A stretch of 64,000 bases of DNA from Thunnus maccoyii (Eukaryota; Chordata; Actinopteri; Scombriformes; Scombridae): contig NC_056550.1 of the NCBI RefSeq assembly GCF_910596095.1, forward strand, positions 11,344,501-11,408,500, in the 5' to 3' direction. Within the stretch, counting starts at the first letter, position 1; the number at the start of each line of letters is the position of its first letter. Both the position numbers and the translations under genes were made by a program. Below are positions 45,601 through 58,107 of the stretch, in pieces. The notes beneath the pieces are model-generated. The model ran no database searches and was not told the origin of the DNA. It was given only the letters and a program-made list of their open reading frames with translations.

Positions 45601-47763
45601 AGCTCACAGATCGTCGCCACACCCTGCCAGTGTTCGACCTGAGCTCTGCAATCGGCTAGTTGGGCCTGCAGGCTCACCTCTGTAAAATGACAAACAGGTT
45701 GAGGTGCGTTACCCTTCACTATGCTGTTTTGAGGGCGTTTGCATCAGTCGCACAAATATGGGATACAGGGAGGTGACAGGAATCTACATTACAAAAATAT
45801 CAGACAAGACTTGGAAATACTTAACGATACGAGAAAAGCTTATCTAATGTCTTTGATTTATATGCTGAGAAATTCCTTGCTTCCTTCATTCAGTTTTATG
45901 AAGCTATGAAACATGTTTGTGGCATCCGACTTGTTGCTCTCATAGTGAAACTGCCTGACAGTTGCATAAATACTATGCATGAGTCAGCCATGTAGTAATC
46001 TGTGTATTCACAACATTTTGTGATGGGGGACAAAATTTATGGTCCGTGTTCTATGCAAAAATATATTTCTAAGTTTATCTGAAGTTATAATGAGGCTCTC
46101 AGCCATCTGCATTAATCAAATCAAGTATAAATCTTCCAAAGTTATGTCTTTTTAATACCAAATTCCCTTTTTTTTGTTTCTCTGGACAGTGTTTCCTTGC
46201 TGAGCTGTGGCAGAGGAACAGTACAGAAAGTGTGAGTTTGGTACTAAAGTGAACATAACTTATGAAGATACCAAGCTGACTGTTAAAGCCTCATATTAGC
46301 TTTAGATAAACATTGGACTGTGGATTTTGTCCCCCATCACTTACATTGTCATCACTCAAGAAACTGATCTCTTAATGGTCAGTACGAACAGGAGGAATGA
46401 TTACAGCAAGAAAAAACTGTTTCAAAGTACAGTTGAACACCTGGTTATTGTTTAAAGACAGACTTGAAAAAATAAGTCATCTCCTTAAATTTACTGTACT
46501 TTGACATGTCAAATACACATGAGGGGTACAACTATCATGGAAATAAAGTACTTTGAAGCTTCAGAGTTGCTACCATTATTTTGTACAGTATCAAGTAAGC
46601 AAACACACACCTCTTTATCTTTCTTTTACTGCTACTGTTTGTAAGTATTCTCATGTCAAGGGCAGTAGTGCAAGAAGTACTCAGATCCTTTACTTAAGTA
46701 AAAGTACAACTAACCCTCCAAAGGCTCCCCAGATAAATGAGTGAATGGGTGAAAAAAGAAGAAAAAACTAAGTTCTGATACACAAAGCTGCTTTGGTGAA
46801 ATATTGGATCATTTGAACATTTAATGAAATGAAATCAGAGAAGTTTAGAGGGAAAAATCACTATTTGGTGGAGCTGTTAACAATTCATAGACATCTGAAA
46901 TGTGACCCCAGCTACACACTGCTTTTTGTAAGACTCAAAAGCCAAATAGGTTGGAAACCACTGGTTTCATCTTTAACAATGTGTTGTATTTAAAAAGCTT
47001 GTTATATTATCCATTGTGTCAAATCGTCATCTGACAAGTTACTAAAGCTGTCAAATAAACATAGTGGAGCAGAAATTACAATATTTCCCTCTGAAATGTA
47101 GTGGAGTGAAGTATAAAGTATCATCAAATGGAAATACTCAAGTAAAGTAGAAGTACCTCGAAATTGTACTGAAGTGCAGCACTTGAGTAAATGTACTTAG
47201 TTACTTTCCAACACTGGCTAAAGGACCTAAATTTGCTACACTAGGTTACTAGTAACTACGATTTTGTCAAAGGGATATCTAAATATGTACTGCTAGCTAG
47301 CTAATTTGTTATTATGACTAACTTTAGTAAAGTATAGGCTAGGATAATAGCTATGAACGAAGTTAAACAGCTCTCAAGTTATGTTAATGTCTTCAGAGTG
47401 AAATGACAACTGAACTGGATTTAAACTCACTTTAGTCAGGACCAGTGGACCCCCCTCGGTGGTTTATAAAGGTCACTATACCCCAGTTTGACCACAAATA
47501 AAGTGTTAGCTCGCGGCTAGCTGCGCCCGTTCGTTTCTATGGTCGGCGATGCTAACTGCTAACACACAGGCCGTTTATTGGCTACCTGACTCACCATCAA
47601 CAGGTTTCACTGAAGATCAGCAACAAGTTAAGAGTTAATATTTACTGAAATTCAAGGTGTGCAGCAGTCAGCGTCAACTCACAGCCAATCCCGTCACATA
47701 TGAAGCAGATTAATATTTAACGCTGTGGTTTTTATTACCTGAGTCTTCACTCTTTGAGGTCAT
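40740..47763 (-). CDS. rabep2: Rabaptin-2 (Rab GTPase-binding effector protein 2)
   Basis: Coiled-coil Rab5 effector of early endosome fusion. Twelve exons (5' to 3' on the minus strand): 47763-47739, 45679-45524, 44844-44762, 44668-44291, 44124-44029, 43903-43805, 43497-43384, 42957-42879, 42753-42742, 42128-41974, 41128-41012, 40844-40740; all junctions keep phase and give 472 aa (MTSKSEDSEVSLQ to PPADAS). Diagnostic matches to mammalian RABEP2 are DSASLSSFSL, DSLVSTGTLVPEAIYLPP and the C-terminal QRDFVQLSQSLQVKLELVRQ followed by AESLEQVREILEEG. Most of the protein is heptad-rich coil with a Ser/Ala/Glu-rich linker encoded by the large fourth exon. It is shorter than human RABEP2 (569 aa, from memory): the coil that should lie between exons 3 and 4 is missing and the intron there is only 93 bp. 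Convergent orientation with atp2a1 matches human. Confidence 0.95.
41307..41472. mobile_element. Inverted-repeat element with a 20-bp perfect palindrome (rabep2 intron 10)
   Basis: Ends CTTACCTTGCAAGGCAGTTGG and CCAGCTGCCTTGCTAGGTAAG are inverted copies with about three mismatches. At 41377-41396 lies a perfect 20-base palindrome, CCGAACCACCGGTGGTTCGG. A partial terminus (GCCTTGCTAGGT) recurs near 42334. Confidence 0.6.
41657..41688. repeat. (AAT)n microsatellite
   Basis: ATA trinucleotide tract with one CAA break, in rabep2 intron 10. Confidence 0.9.
42566..42614. repeat. (AAT)16 microsatellite
   Basis: Pure trinucleotide tract in rabep2 intron 9. Confidence 0.95.
42742..42753 (-). CDS. 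rabep2: 12-nt microexon of rabep2
   Basis: The 12 bases AAGTTTTAGAAG lie between CATCAG (acceptor) and GTGAGT (donor), with a CT-rich tract about 20-45 bases upstream. Joined to the G before and TG after, they read E-V-L-E-V, giving EENEVLEVQLSSLKTE, which aligns with TEVLEASLCSLRTE of human RABEP2. Without it the frame is kept but the heptad loses four residues. Confidence 0.8.
46015..46490. mobile_element. Relative of the 206-bp TTAA MITE, reversed (rabep2 intron 1)
   Basis: Read on the minus strand, 46470-46320 matches the element at 6176-6381 (TTTCTTGCTGTAATCATTCC, then GTGATGGGGGACAAAATCCA). A second inverted GTGATGGGGGACAAAAT copy at 46021 gives a longer palindromic structure. Terminal repeats are worn. 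Confidence 0.65.
46663..47218 (-). mobile_element. hAT-like element, reversed copy of the 6853-7345 family
   Basis: On the minus strand the start reads CCAGTGTTGGAAAGTAACTA then AGTACATTTACTCAAGTGCT; the other end has CTTTTACTTAAGTAAAGGAT. It lies in rabep2 intron 1. Confidence 0.75.
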
Positions 47764-50630
47764 CGTCTCGTCAGACAGCTCCATCACCAGCGGGGCGTCC
47801 GACGAGAGAAAAGACAAATACAAACGTCTATGAAAAGTGCGAGAAACCCGCCGCAGTCATTTTGAACAAGCACCAGGGCTTTTGGTGTCAACTTCAGGAA
47901 ACAACTTTCCCCGGTCTAAGCCTGCGGAAACACGTCAACCTCCTTCCTGTTCACAAATGCCTTTCTTTCTTCACTGGAATTTAGTTCTGCGTTTAATTTG
48001 AGTGTTTCTCTGTTTGTTCAGTGCCAAGAGAAGTGGTCACACTTCTGTTTTTTTATCATTGTTACACCCAGATAGCCTCTCTGGAGAGTCATGGCCAGTG
48101 ATTGGTGACCCCTGGAGGTCACTGAGCCAAAATTACACTAAAAACTGACATTTTTATCTTTTGCTATATTTTTTCTTTTTTTGTTTTGTTTCGTTTATTT
48201 GTTTTGTGTCTTTACAGATGGGGTATTGACATAACACAAATTACTAATTTAAATATGTACTTTTTTCCACTTCTTATAATCCTGTCATGACCAACAACAC
48301 TCAAATTTCCCATTTGATGTCATAAATTAAGAAAAACAATATTCTAATGATACACATAATTAAATGCTTTCAATTATCTTTAGCATATCATAATGAGAGT
48401 AATATTGAGGTGTCAAAGACATTTTTTCCCTAAATAAGGATACCCTCTGGTGGATGAATATTGCTACTGGGGAGGTTTATATGTTTATTTTAACAGTTAA
48501 GAGTAACCAGGGGCAAGACAAGGGGTTTTCAAAGTCTGAGACTGCGGGCTTCCCCTCAGACAAAGCCTGGAAAAAGGGCATCCCCTCACCCCCCCTTAGT
48601 TTACTTGCTTAGTTTCGCTCAATTCCTGGATGCCTATGGGATCATAATTATGTTATTTGATCCCATACACACTCAACAATTGAGCCAACATAGCCTAACA
48701 TTGCTGTTTGACATAACTTCAGACTACACTAAATACATTAAAAAAATGTCCTAAAGCACTTATTAGTTTCTAACTCTGGGAAAGTGGGAAAAACAGTAAA
48801 ATTCCCCAAAACTACTGTATCTCTGAACTATCTCTTTTTATTCTATGTGATCTCCTTTTCATAACTAATGTAATAAATGATGTAATATTTTTTCACTTCC
48901 ATTCGCTGAGCGTCCCCTGAAACTGTTTGGAGGCCCCCCTGTTGAGGTCCGCTTCCTACTTTGAAAACCTCTGACTTAGACACAATATGAAGTTGTGTTG
49001 TCCCTGAATCTGTCTTTTCATTTTAATGCACCGTGTGTCATGATTGCTCACAACATTGGCAATATTACTCTTCATCACTCTTCCCAATCTGAAGTATAAA
49101 TACAGCCTGAAAACTCCTTAGGGGACATTTATCACCCCCCACTCAAAAAATCATAAAAAAATACTGCAAATCACATCTGCTTTAATCAGATCCACCTACA
49201 TTTCATTTATTGCCTTCTTTGCCTATTTGGCCAGTTTGTCTCTAAAAGTGAAAAGGATGTTAGAAATGGTGTTACTGTGTCATGCTGATTTGTGCTACAG
49301 AGTTGCTCTGTCATGGCTTCATTCACGCCCTGCCATTAACTTAAGGAACTGGCCAATCCTATCTTATCAACAACAATGACAAAGAAAAATGTGTACAGAC
49401 ATCTGTTTGCTTTAAAGTTTGTCCTTTAACAAAGGACAGAATGAGCTTTGTCTGTATTGGCCCTCATGTTCTGCAGTATAATGTCCTCTGTGTGGTAAGT
49501 AGGTTATTTTCATACTGCATGCTGATATGATATGAGGTCCTCTGTTGTCCCTCACAGAGAAAAGGTCATGTAATTATGCAGTGTCATGTGCATGATACAC
49601 ATCAAAGTAAACGGTAAAAAAATGGTAAAAAAAAACGGTAACTCGAGAGAGACTTGATCATACCCTACATATTATGCTTAATTACCCTTCTGAGTAAAAT
49701 AGCAAGGCTCTATTCTAAGTAACCAACAAAATTAAATTGTTTTACATTGTGACACAAGTGGAATAATTCACACAGATGTTTAAAACCAAGCTTAATATTT
49801 ACCTTGAAACTAGGAAACTGTATTTTGTCAGCAGCAGCTTGGGTGTTTAAGTCTTTTTGCACCTGCTTCCTTTGCTTGACAAAGGCATTTATATACAGGC
49901 TTTGATAGTTTCCTGTGTTTGCTTTTCAATAAAAACTACACAGAACCTGAAATAACTGTGTTCTCCCTCAAGTGGCAGCCACTGATTTATGATTTATGGA
50001 TTTCAGCTTTCAAACGGTTAAAAATCTGTGACTACAGCAGAATCCTTATGTCCAGATACTGTGGCCAAAAGAGTGGGTGTATTCACTGAGCTGATTAGAC
50101 TCAACTTTCCAGTCCTCATCTCTCCTACACGCCTCTTTGATTTTCATTTGCTTATCTTGAAATCTGATATTTATGAGGGCATGCATCCTGCCTCTACATC
50201 ATCCAGGTGTGGCAGAGCAACTGTGGAGCAGAGAACACATGTAGAAGAGGAATATGGGTACACATGTCTATGCTTGTTATACATTTTGTTTTACACATGA
50301 AAACTTGAGAATTATATTGTTCCCAATCTACACACGCTTCTATAGTTGCAATTAATTCTGTAGTTGCAGTAGAGGCAGAGCAATATTTGATAACTTAGTC
50401 TAAAATGTGGCCCTCCTTTTGTCAACCCACCAATCCAACAGATGACATTTTTGAGATCTTGAGGCCTGTGACTGAGCAAAGTTAATCCAACTTCAGAGTC
50501 AAAGAATTTAAAAGTACAAAGAAATGACTAACTGCACAATTTGAAATGTGAAAATCAGTGTTCTGAAGATTTGTTTGAAATTTATGCTCCAAAAAGCAGA
50601 ATCTCAATAAAAAGCCTCATCCCTCATTAT
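47764..50630. other. Gap between rabep2 and the GTPase gene
   Basis: It holds the rabep2 promoter side near 47764-47850 (GC-rich, no TATA seen), one element at 48518-48977, and otherwise AT-rich sequence. Open frames here are short and unsupported. Confidence 0.5.
48518..48977. mobile_element. Dispersed element with GGGTTTTCAAAGTCTGAGAC end
   Basis: GGTTTTCAAAGTCTGAGACT on the left and CTTCCTACTTTGAAAACCTC on the right are inverted, with CCCCTCAG / CCCCTG motifs just inside. Fish repeats of this pattern are common. Confidence 0.6.
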
Positions 50631-51298
50631 ATTGAACAATGCTTTTTATTTAAATCAGTTGTCATTAAAACATGGTCACAATGTAGGAAAGAGAAATACA
50701 AAACGTTGATCTGGTAACCGATAAAATGTTTGATTGCTGGCTTAAAATCTTCATTTCCAACAATAGCAAAAGTTATGTCAATATTGATGGATTGATACCA
50801 AAACCGCAAATTCATGATACAAAGCAGCCAAAGTACTGTATAAAATGCTGGTCAAAGTCTCAAAAAACGATAACTCATACAAAGTGACTCACGTAAACCA
50901 GTGCTATTTGTTGTTTAACCAAAATACAATTTCTCTGATAAAGCAATATCATAAATAGTTTGAACATTTTTAAATATCTTAAGTGGTATAAGCCTGGATT
51001 AATGGTTGAGTGGAGCAGAGGCACAGAATACATGTATAAATGTTCACAACAAATAAGCGATCAGTAACAAAAGCTCATATTGCCTTGAGGCCAAACCTGC
51101 AGGTAGTGTGGTTTAACAGTTTGTACCGAGGTAACATTATCTAATCGTTAAATGGTATTACAGTATGAACAGCACCAGAGCTCTTAATGGGTTTTTATGA
51201 GTGTACAAAGATACAGCATCGGGTGGTCGAGTGAAATTTCATTTGGTCCCGTGTCACTGTGGAGATGCTGAGTCTTTAGTGTACATCTCAGTCTTTCT
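50631..51298 (-). other. 3' UTR of the membrane GTPase gene
   Basis: It follows the TAA at 51301-51299. On the minus strand AATAAA lies at 50650-50645, giving a UTR of about 660 bases. Confidence 0.6.
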
Positions 51299-52685
51299 TT
51301 ACAAGTCCATGTCATGATCGCTGACACTCTGGCGTAGATAGTCTTCATACAGCTTCTTCTGCAGGGAGAGAAAATAGACAGTTAAACATACTTCAATACT
51401 GCCTTTTTTTTTATTGCCAGTACCATTTCAGTACAAGTTACACACACACACTCTACCTTTTTGGTCTTGACCACCTCCTGAACGTACTCCAGCTTCTCCT
51501 GCAGTTGCCTTTTCTGTTTGCCTGACAAAGTTGGTCGAGTCCTGCGTAGAATTAAAAAAGGGAAAACACGTCAAAGTCCGAGAATCTGATCAGATTTATT
51601 ATTAAGTAAATGTCATGAGTAGTGTTGCAAATCCACAGAGTCCTAATCACATTCAGCTGCCTAACAGGAATCTACTACCAGTGTCTGAAAAACTATAGTT
51701 GAAGAACACAGACTTTTTATGCTTCCTTTTCAAAACTAAGGTGAGATCACCTACTTAATCTTACAAGAAGAAATAAAAGTGAAATAAAAAAGTGTCACAG
51801 CTGGAGGAGAGTGTAAAAAAGTTTTTTAAAAAGTTGCATTTCCACTGGAGATAAATAAAAAGAAAAAAAAAGTATTAAAGTGTAAAATAAATTAAAAAAG
51901 GATAAAAATAAAACAGGATTAAGTACGACATTAACGTTACATTACAATAAATTAGAGCCCTACTTGAAGGAGAAGCGTGCGATGATGAGTAGGAGGAAGG
52001 AGAGGAGGACCAGTCCACCACAGCTGTAAAGCTGCTGCTCCACAGAGAGTGACTCAAACATTCTCACGATGGGAGTCTGTGAATTACAAGAGGAGCTATA
52101 ATTAGATTTGACTGCTTTGAACATTAACTGTGTGTGCAGCTGCTGATTGTTTGTCTCACACACACAGTGTCACACACCACCCCAGTGAGCTCTCACCAGA
52201 TAGAGCCCAAGTGCTTCTTTGCCTTCGCGGCCCAAAGCCATCTCCAGCAGCTCCTTGGACAGAGCGCCCAGCACCAGTAAGGCCATCAGAGCCAGTGGGA
52301 AACTGAAGCCCAGCAGAGTCAGGAAGCAGCTCTTGCAGCGCGCGCGTCGGTTCTCAACACTGGTCTGCCTGTGAGAGCAGAGGGTCGAGATTATTCTGTG
52401 AAGGCATCACTGACTGACGCTGCTGTGTGTATCCCGATAATCTTTTGTTTTTGATAAAATAATTCTCTGCATGGGATCACACTCACAGCTGGATTATTCA
52501 CAATTCCTATGAAAGACTTCATATGATTTCTAAATATAACAGGATAATAATCTCTTTAAGATTATTAGCAGAATAAAAGGCCCCATGTCAAATCAGCTAC
52601 TGTCAACCTGCATGCCCCTAATGGCATTACAGGGAATAACATCTAGAACTACCAGGATCTCCTGGAAGGGAGTGTCATACAAATA

Positions 52686-52730
<45 letters not shown>

Positions 52731-55700
52731 CTGTCATTAATGAGCGTATCAGTTATGGCCTCGCTGATGACCTCACAGTCCTTCTCAAGGGAGTTGAGTG
52801 TATTCTGGACTGTTTGGTTAATAGTTTTCTCGACGGTGCGACACACCTCCTCAATTTGGTTGACGCAGCGACTCGGCTAGGAACAGGAACACAGACAAAA
52901 GTAAATGTATACCTATCAGGTAGTTTATATTAAAAGGACTTTATTTGGAATGACATGCAAAGAGCGAGTTAAGGGAGCGGAGGTACGAGCCTAAAAAGTT
53001 AACGGATCACCTCGTTACCCTTACCTTGTTTGGACTAGGAATGTAGATGGTGGGCATGTCAAAACCACATTTGTTGAGTCCCGGTCGCTTGCAGAGCTCC
53101 TGGACAATCTGCATCATTACTCTCTGTGTCAGCCAGGCAAAAGAAATAATCAAGTCATTCAGAGGAAGACAGAGTCAAGACATCATTTCCTGTTTTTTTA
53201 GTATCATTGTGGCAATATCTAGTAATTCTCTTAGAAAGGACTATATTTGATGAGGTGAGTGTCCATTTACTGGTGTGTTCTGTTCTCCTAGATACTTGAA
53301 ACAGACCAGAACTGATAAAAACACTTGGCAGCAGCTTTAAGCTACCCACACACTTGCACATGAAGAGGGCATATTCTATTCTTGGTTATCAGTCCTCTTA
53401 GAGGGGCCGAGGTCTAACCATATAAAGCAGTGCATGTGATTTTTTTTCTTGTAGATGTAAATGGAAACTCCTTCTTTAACTTCTACAAAGGTGTCTGAAT
53501 ATTGTGTTTTTGTTCAGATGAACGTAGAAGGGCGTTGCTGTATATACCTGTCTGTCAGACTCTCCCCCGGCCTCGTCAGCCTTGCTCAGGTAAAAATGCA
53601 GCCGATCCCCGTGTTTCTCATTCAGGCTTTCCACAATGTTGAGGGTGCGCTTGCACAAAGCCTGACCCATTGGGTCGAAAAAGACCAAAATCAGGTCACA
53701 GAGATCACCTGAGTGTGACAGTGAGAAGGACAATTATTTAACTATGTTATTAAACTGCATGGTAATTCAAGCATGATGTTTAAACTGAAGTTTCTGAGTG
53801 ATATTCATTAAACTGTTGTCTTTATGATTTTTTGCGGTTGTTAAAATGGTTTATTTTTTAAAAATTTAAACAGAGGATTTAGCATCATGTCATCACATTT
53901 TCATTGTGTTGTGACAATATGGTTCTACTAAAAGATGATCTCAAAATCTTAGCTGTCAACATTGACATTATCTCTCGGTTTCTTTTAGAGACCTATTTCA
54001 GTTTAGACATAAAAAGCACTAATAAACAGAACACTGCATTTAAGATTTGAATCAACCATGAACTAGCACCTTTTTGAAAGCAGGATTTCATTTTACCATC
54101 ACACAGACTTGAACATAGTCAGTAGAGCTGCCTGCCTCATTTTGTACTATTCAAAGAAAACCATTTAAAATAACTCAGTTGCTCATCACCAGCTGTCACA
54201 ATGCCATTAGGAGAACCTCGATAACTACAGTTACACAATAACTGAAGGTCAAGAACAATAGAAGAAGGTCAGAAACCCACCCAGCCACAGGATAACCTCG
54301 TCCACATCAAAGGGATACTTCATATCACCATCCACCAACCCTGGCGAATCCACAAAAGTCACCAGGCTGAACCGTTTCTGACGCGACGTGCAGATCTCTG
54401 TGCTCAAGTACTCTGAAACACCTAGAAATCAATTGAGGAAGATCAGAGAATTGTGGTAAAAATTAATAAGCACCATAGTGGATGTTGATAATTTAACTAT
54501 GAATGTTTGATACTGATCACCTTACATTCAAATAAAACATGATGAAGCCACATGGCTGTTGCACTAAAAGCAAAGTTCCTGTTTAAAGTGCAGCACAATA
54601 ACCTGAATAAATAACATCTGTTTGTCTTCAGTGTTTTAATAGAAGAATTGTGTGGGTGTTGCCACACCGATCCCTTGTCTCTCTTCATCTGTGTTGTTTT
54701 TTGTTGCTGCATCCTCAACAGTAATATAAAAGCGAAGGAAGTGTAAAAAAGGACCAACAACAAAATATACAGCGAATCTCTTGGCACTTTGGGAATGCAT
54801 CAGTGTGACAGCAGCCTGAGGGGGAAACAGAGTGTGCCACTGTGATGAGTCTCCTGAATAGCACAGGAAGGGATCGTGATTCAAGCTGCAAATCTCACCT
54901 TTGAACTGTTGCAGAGGCTTGAAGTGTGGATACAGATGAAGGGTGGCATTTCCCTAAAGACAAAACAGAACCAGATCAGTCGGAAATAGTTTGTGAACCA
55001 GGTGTCACACTCTCCACAAGTACTGAAATCAATATTAAAAGTAAGTGTTTTTGTAAGAATGCACTCACTGTGAGAGATTCTCTCTTGCGCCCACTCGTCA
55101 CAAAGCTGAAGCCTTGGGTCTCAATCGCCACTCCAGTGCGCTGGATGTGCTCTTCGACATACCTGACCAAAAAAAACAAAGCAGAACAAAAAGGACCTGG
55201 TATCAGACAACTTTGTGATGCATTGATGGAGCAGTCAGTTTTGTCCAGTGTCCAAAACAAATCAATTAAAACTATATTATTATTGATGTGTATTGGCTGA
55301 CTCGAGTATTAACAGCATGATCTTTACTGCACTCCTGCATTTGTCAGGTAATGTTTCTATAAATTGCATACAAAACCTGTGCAAGGAGGGATGTAGCTGA
55401 ATGCTACAAATTATACTAGACAGACAATATAACATGCTATTTTCTGTTGTGTGCAGTTTGTATTTCCTTGTGTTTTGTTCTGTTACATATATGGCATCAT
55501 ATCATTTAGTAGTTGGATCTTGGCTAGATGGACTTGCTCTGTATAAAGTCCTCTGAGACATACTTTTGTCAAATATATATTACCAGTTGATGAAGGAGCT
55601 TTTCCCAGCAGAATGGTTGCCCATCAGCAATACAGTGATCTTTTTCCTGGGCGGCAGCAACTTCACACCAACAGTTTCGGCCACTGTGATCAACCCTGAA

Positions 55701-57464
55701 CAAACCAGAGAACACGGTTTTAATAATCACTTATAGCCAGTAGGCGATTTGAGGGGGGATGCCATCCCCCTTATTAGTAAAATGACCAAAATACATCCCC
55801 CTTTTTAACCAGCCATCCCCCCTCTCCATCCCCTAGTAGCAGAAAGAGGGCAGGGGCAGAGAGGTGGTTTAGTTGAATATGTTAGTGTGGTCTGCCTGTC
55901 TCATTGATCCTTTATCTGACTGAGGTTTGTGCAAGTTAGAATCTATGCCCCGAGCATGGCTCTGAAATATCAGTAGCCTAACTGTGCTGTGTATTGATAA
56001 ATCCATGGAACTTTCTGTGGTGCTGAGGTAGCAGACGGATTTGTGATTGTGTCTTTATCTCTCAGTCCTGTCCTTTTGTCAGTTTCATCTTGGATCTATA
56101 ATATTCTCTAAACTATATACTATAAATACTCAATTCTATACCATAGTGTAGCCTAAATACTAAATAGAGTAGTGTAACCTTCATGATCAAAGTCACAAAT
56201 AGTGAGAGGATCATAGAGACACACTGCTGCTTGTAGTATTCCTATAATATTTCTATGATCATTCAGTAGCGTCTGTGCAAAAACAAAATATTTTAAAATA
56301 TTTTAGGGGAGACATGACTACAGATATAGTTTTTACTATAGATGTTTGATGTAACCTGGGTCTAGAGCAGGTAATGTGACTGATGAAATTAACTTGCACT
56401 GACCACACTGCACTCAACTGCCACAGCTACACAATTTGAGGTCAAGTTTATACCATCAAAACTACAGTGTGTTTTGAAAAATAAGCATTATTAAAATGCA
56501 TAAAAGTCCAAATCCAGTAAAAGAACAGGCCTACAAAAATCACCTACTGCTTCTAGCTATCTTACACCTGGTGCACTGTTTTTTGAAAAAACAAAGATGT
56601 TAATATAAATTAAGCAAAACTGGAGTCATCATGCTGTTGTGGAGGCACCTGCAGGACTCAGGTAAGTCAGTCAAGAGCAAGACGAACTAGAAATATCAAA
56701 TGTATTGAGTGAAGAAAGTGATTGCAGAGGGCTCACATATATTTCAATAAGAAGTTTGGGAAGGCATAGATGGTAGACAATGGATGTAGGTAACTACACT
56801 ACATCTCATTAATTTCATGACAAATCTCTGACACAAACTATCACAAAACTCTTATATATTATGAACTAACCTAGGTTACATTACAAAAATGCGAATGACT
56901 TTGAGTTTATTAGTATTCATGCTCACAGTGAACAGTTATATATATACACATGACTGTACATCATAAAAATATAAAACTATAAGTAACATTTCTATATATA
57001 CACATATACTCATACATTCATACTCATACAAACGCATTTACAAATACAACCAAGACTTCAGATATCTATCTATTGTAACGTGAGTTGTAGCTGGCTCAAC
57101 AGTTTAATTAGTTAACTAGTATCAGCGTTAATGAGCAACGTCAGCTAAATCTGAATCTAAATTGCTGCTTATTAGCTTTGCTAACAGTTAGCCTCGGGCA
57201 CCAGGGATACCGTTAGATTAATTACTAAGTTAGCTGGCTAACATCCAGTGAACAAGCGGTTTCCTGGCTTAGCTTTTTTATTAAATAGGAACACTATCGA
57301 AGTCAAAGGACGGTTGGAGCAGCAAGTTATGTGTCAGCCAACTCACCACTGTCGGGATCCGTGTACAGCTGATGACAATCCCGCAAGATGCGCTCATCAC
57401 AGGACACGCCGCCAGATATCGACTCTGCGTTTGCAGCAGTTCGGTTTTTGATTTTTCCAGACAT
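51299..57464 (-). CDS. EHD/dynamin-like GTPase with C-terminal two-helix membrane hairpin, uncharacterised
   Basis: Twelve exons join in phase to 451 aa: 57464-57347, 55695-55584, 55162-55069, 54953-54899, 54421-54281, 53708-53548, 53123-53025, 52876-52731, 52368-52197, 52076-51964, 51541-51457, 51358-51299. The GTPase motifs are the P-loop GNHSAGKS (65-72), DSPG (151-154) and SKAD (215-218), with a spacing and FVDSPG/LSKADE style closest to EHD proteins and sarcalumenin. A helical part (about 261-320) follows, then hydrophobic helices at about 323-346 and 383-403, and a basic, coil-prone tail to VSDHDMDL. No signal peptide or EH domain is seen. This order (GTPase, helix bundle, membrane hairpin, coil) recalls mitofusins and atlastins in small form. 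A role in membrane shaping or fusion is inference. At exon 5 an alternative acceptor 9 bases on (start 54412) would drop three residues. Confidence 0.88.
52690..52728. repeat. (TG)n / (CA)n abutting a splice donor of the GTPase gene
   Basis: On the coding (minus) strand the exon 8 donor reads GACAG|GTAACACACA: a pure CA tract of about 19 units starts at intron position 4. Confidence 0.95.
54961..55035 (+). repeat. 75-bp dispersed repeat, intron copy
   Basis: CAGAACCAGATCAGTCGGAA, AGTTTGTGAACCAGGTGTCA and AAGTACTGAAATCAA match 58108-58180 with few differences. The copy begins 8 bases from the 54953 exon boundary in the GTPase gene. Confidence 0.8.
55700..57346. other. Intron 1 of the GTPase gene
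   Basis: AT-rich. 55740-55830 has clustered ATCCCCC units (AGGGGGGATGCCATCCCCC is itself an inverted repeat) and may be part of a mobile element. Nothing else definite is seen. Confidence 0.4.
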
Positions 57465-57948
57465 CGTCAGACAATAATAATACCAAAGTTTCAGATGGAT
57501 TCGTCAGAGCATCTACAGTGCACGACGCGCCCGGCAAGCAATGAACAAAGCCGGTATTTCTTGTTTGAATCACCCCGGTCCGCTGAAACCAAACACTGGC
57601 AGAAACGTACCTCGGCCACGTCGTCAGATTGAGTGGCTTATGTCGCACAGGCCTCTGGGTAATGTAGTTTGTCTTTTGAATCAACGCAAACTAACCAATC
57701 AATAGCCACTCAATGGGGACGCTATAAAATAAATGATGTAATAAAATGCTTTTTAATTTTTTATATAGATACACAGCCGTCCCTGACGCTGTGACGCTAA
57801 ACAGCAGCATCTGGATCAAATGTCTTTTTTAATTTATTTTATTTAGTGCAAGATAAGTGATTGGCACAGATTGAGTGCAAGATAAGTAACAAAATAATAA
57901 AAATAAAATATTAGAAAAATAAAAATGTGGCTTAGTACTAGATGCTCG

Positions 57949-57949
57949 T

Positions 57950-57987
<38 letters not shown>
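57949..57987. repeat. (TG)n microsatellite
   Basis: TG tract with one TATG interruption. Confidence 0.95.
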
Positions 57988-57989
<2 letters not shown>

Positions 57990-58107
57990 GGATATAGAGG
58001 GGAGGGAGAGCAGAAGGGACAAAAAGAAGAAAAAAAAAAAAGATAAAAATGCTACAGTGCTGTTAGGAGGCATCTCTGGTTGCGTCCCAAGGACGAAGAG
58101 GCAGAGA

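Noticed and set aside
54926-55300. Plus-strand 124-codon frame
   Set aside because: It is antisense to GTPase exons 3 and 4 and includes the dispersed 75-bp repeat.
51299-57464. GIMAP/AIG1 identity for the membrane GTPase
   Set aside because: The P-loop GNHSAGKS, DSPG and SKAD pattern and the helical region fit EHD/dynamin-type proteins rather than the GIMAP fold motifs.
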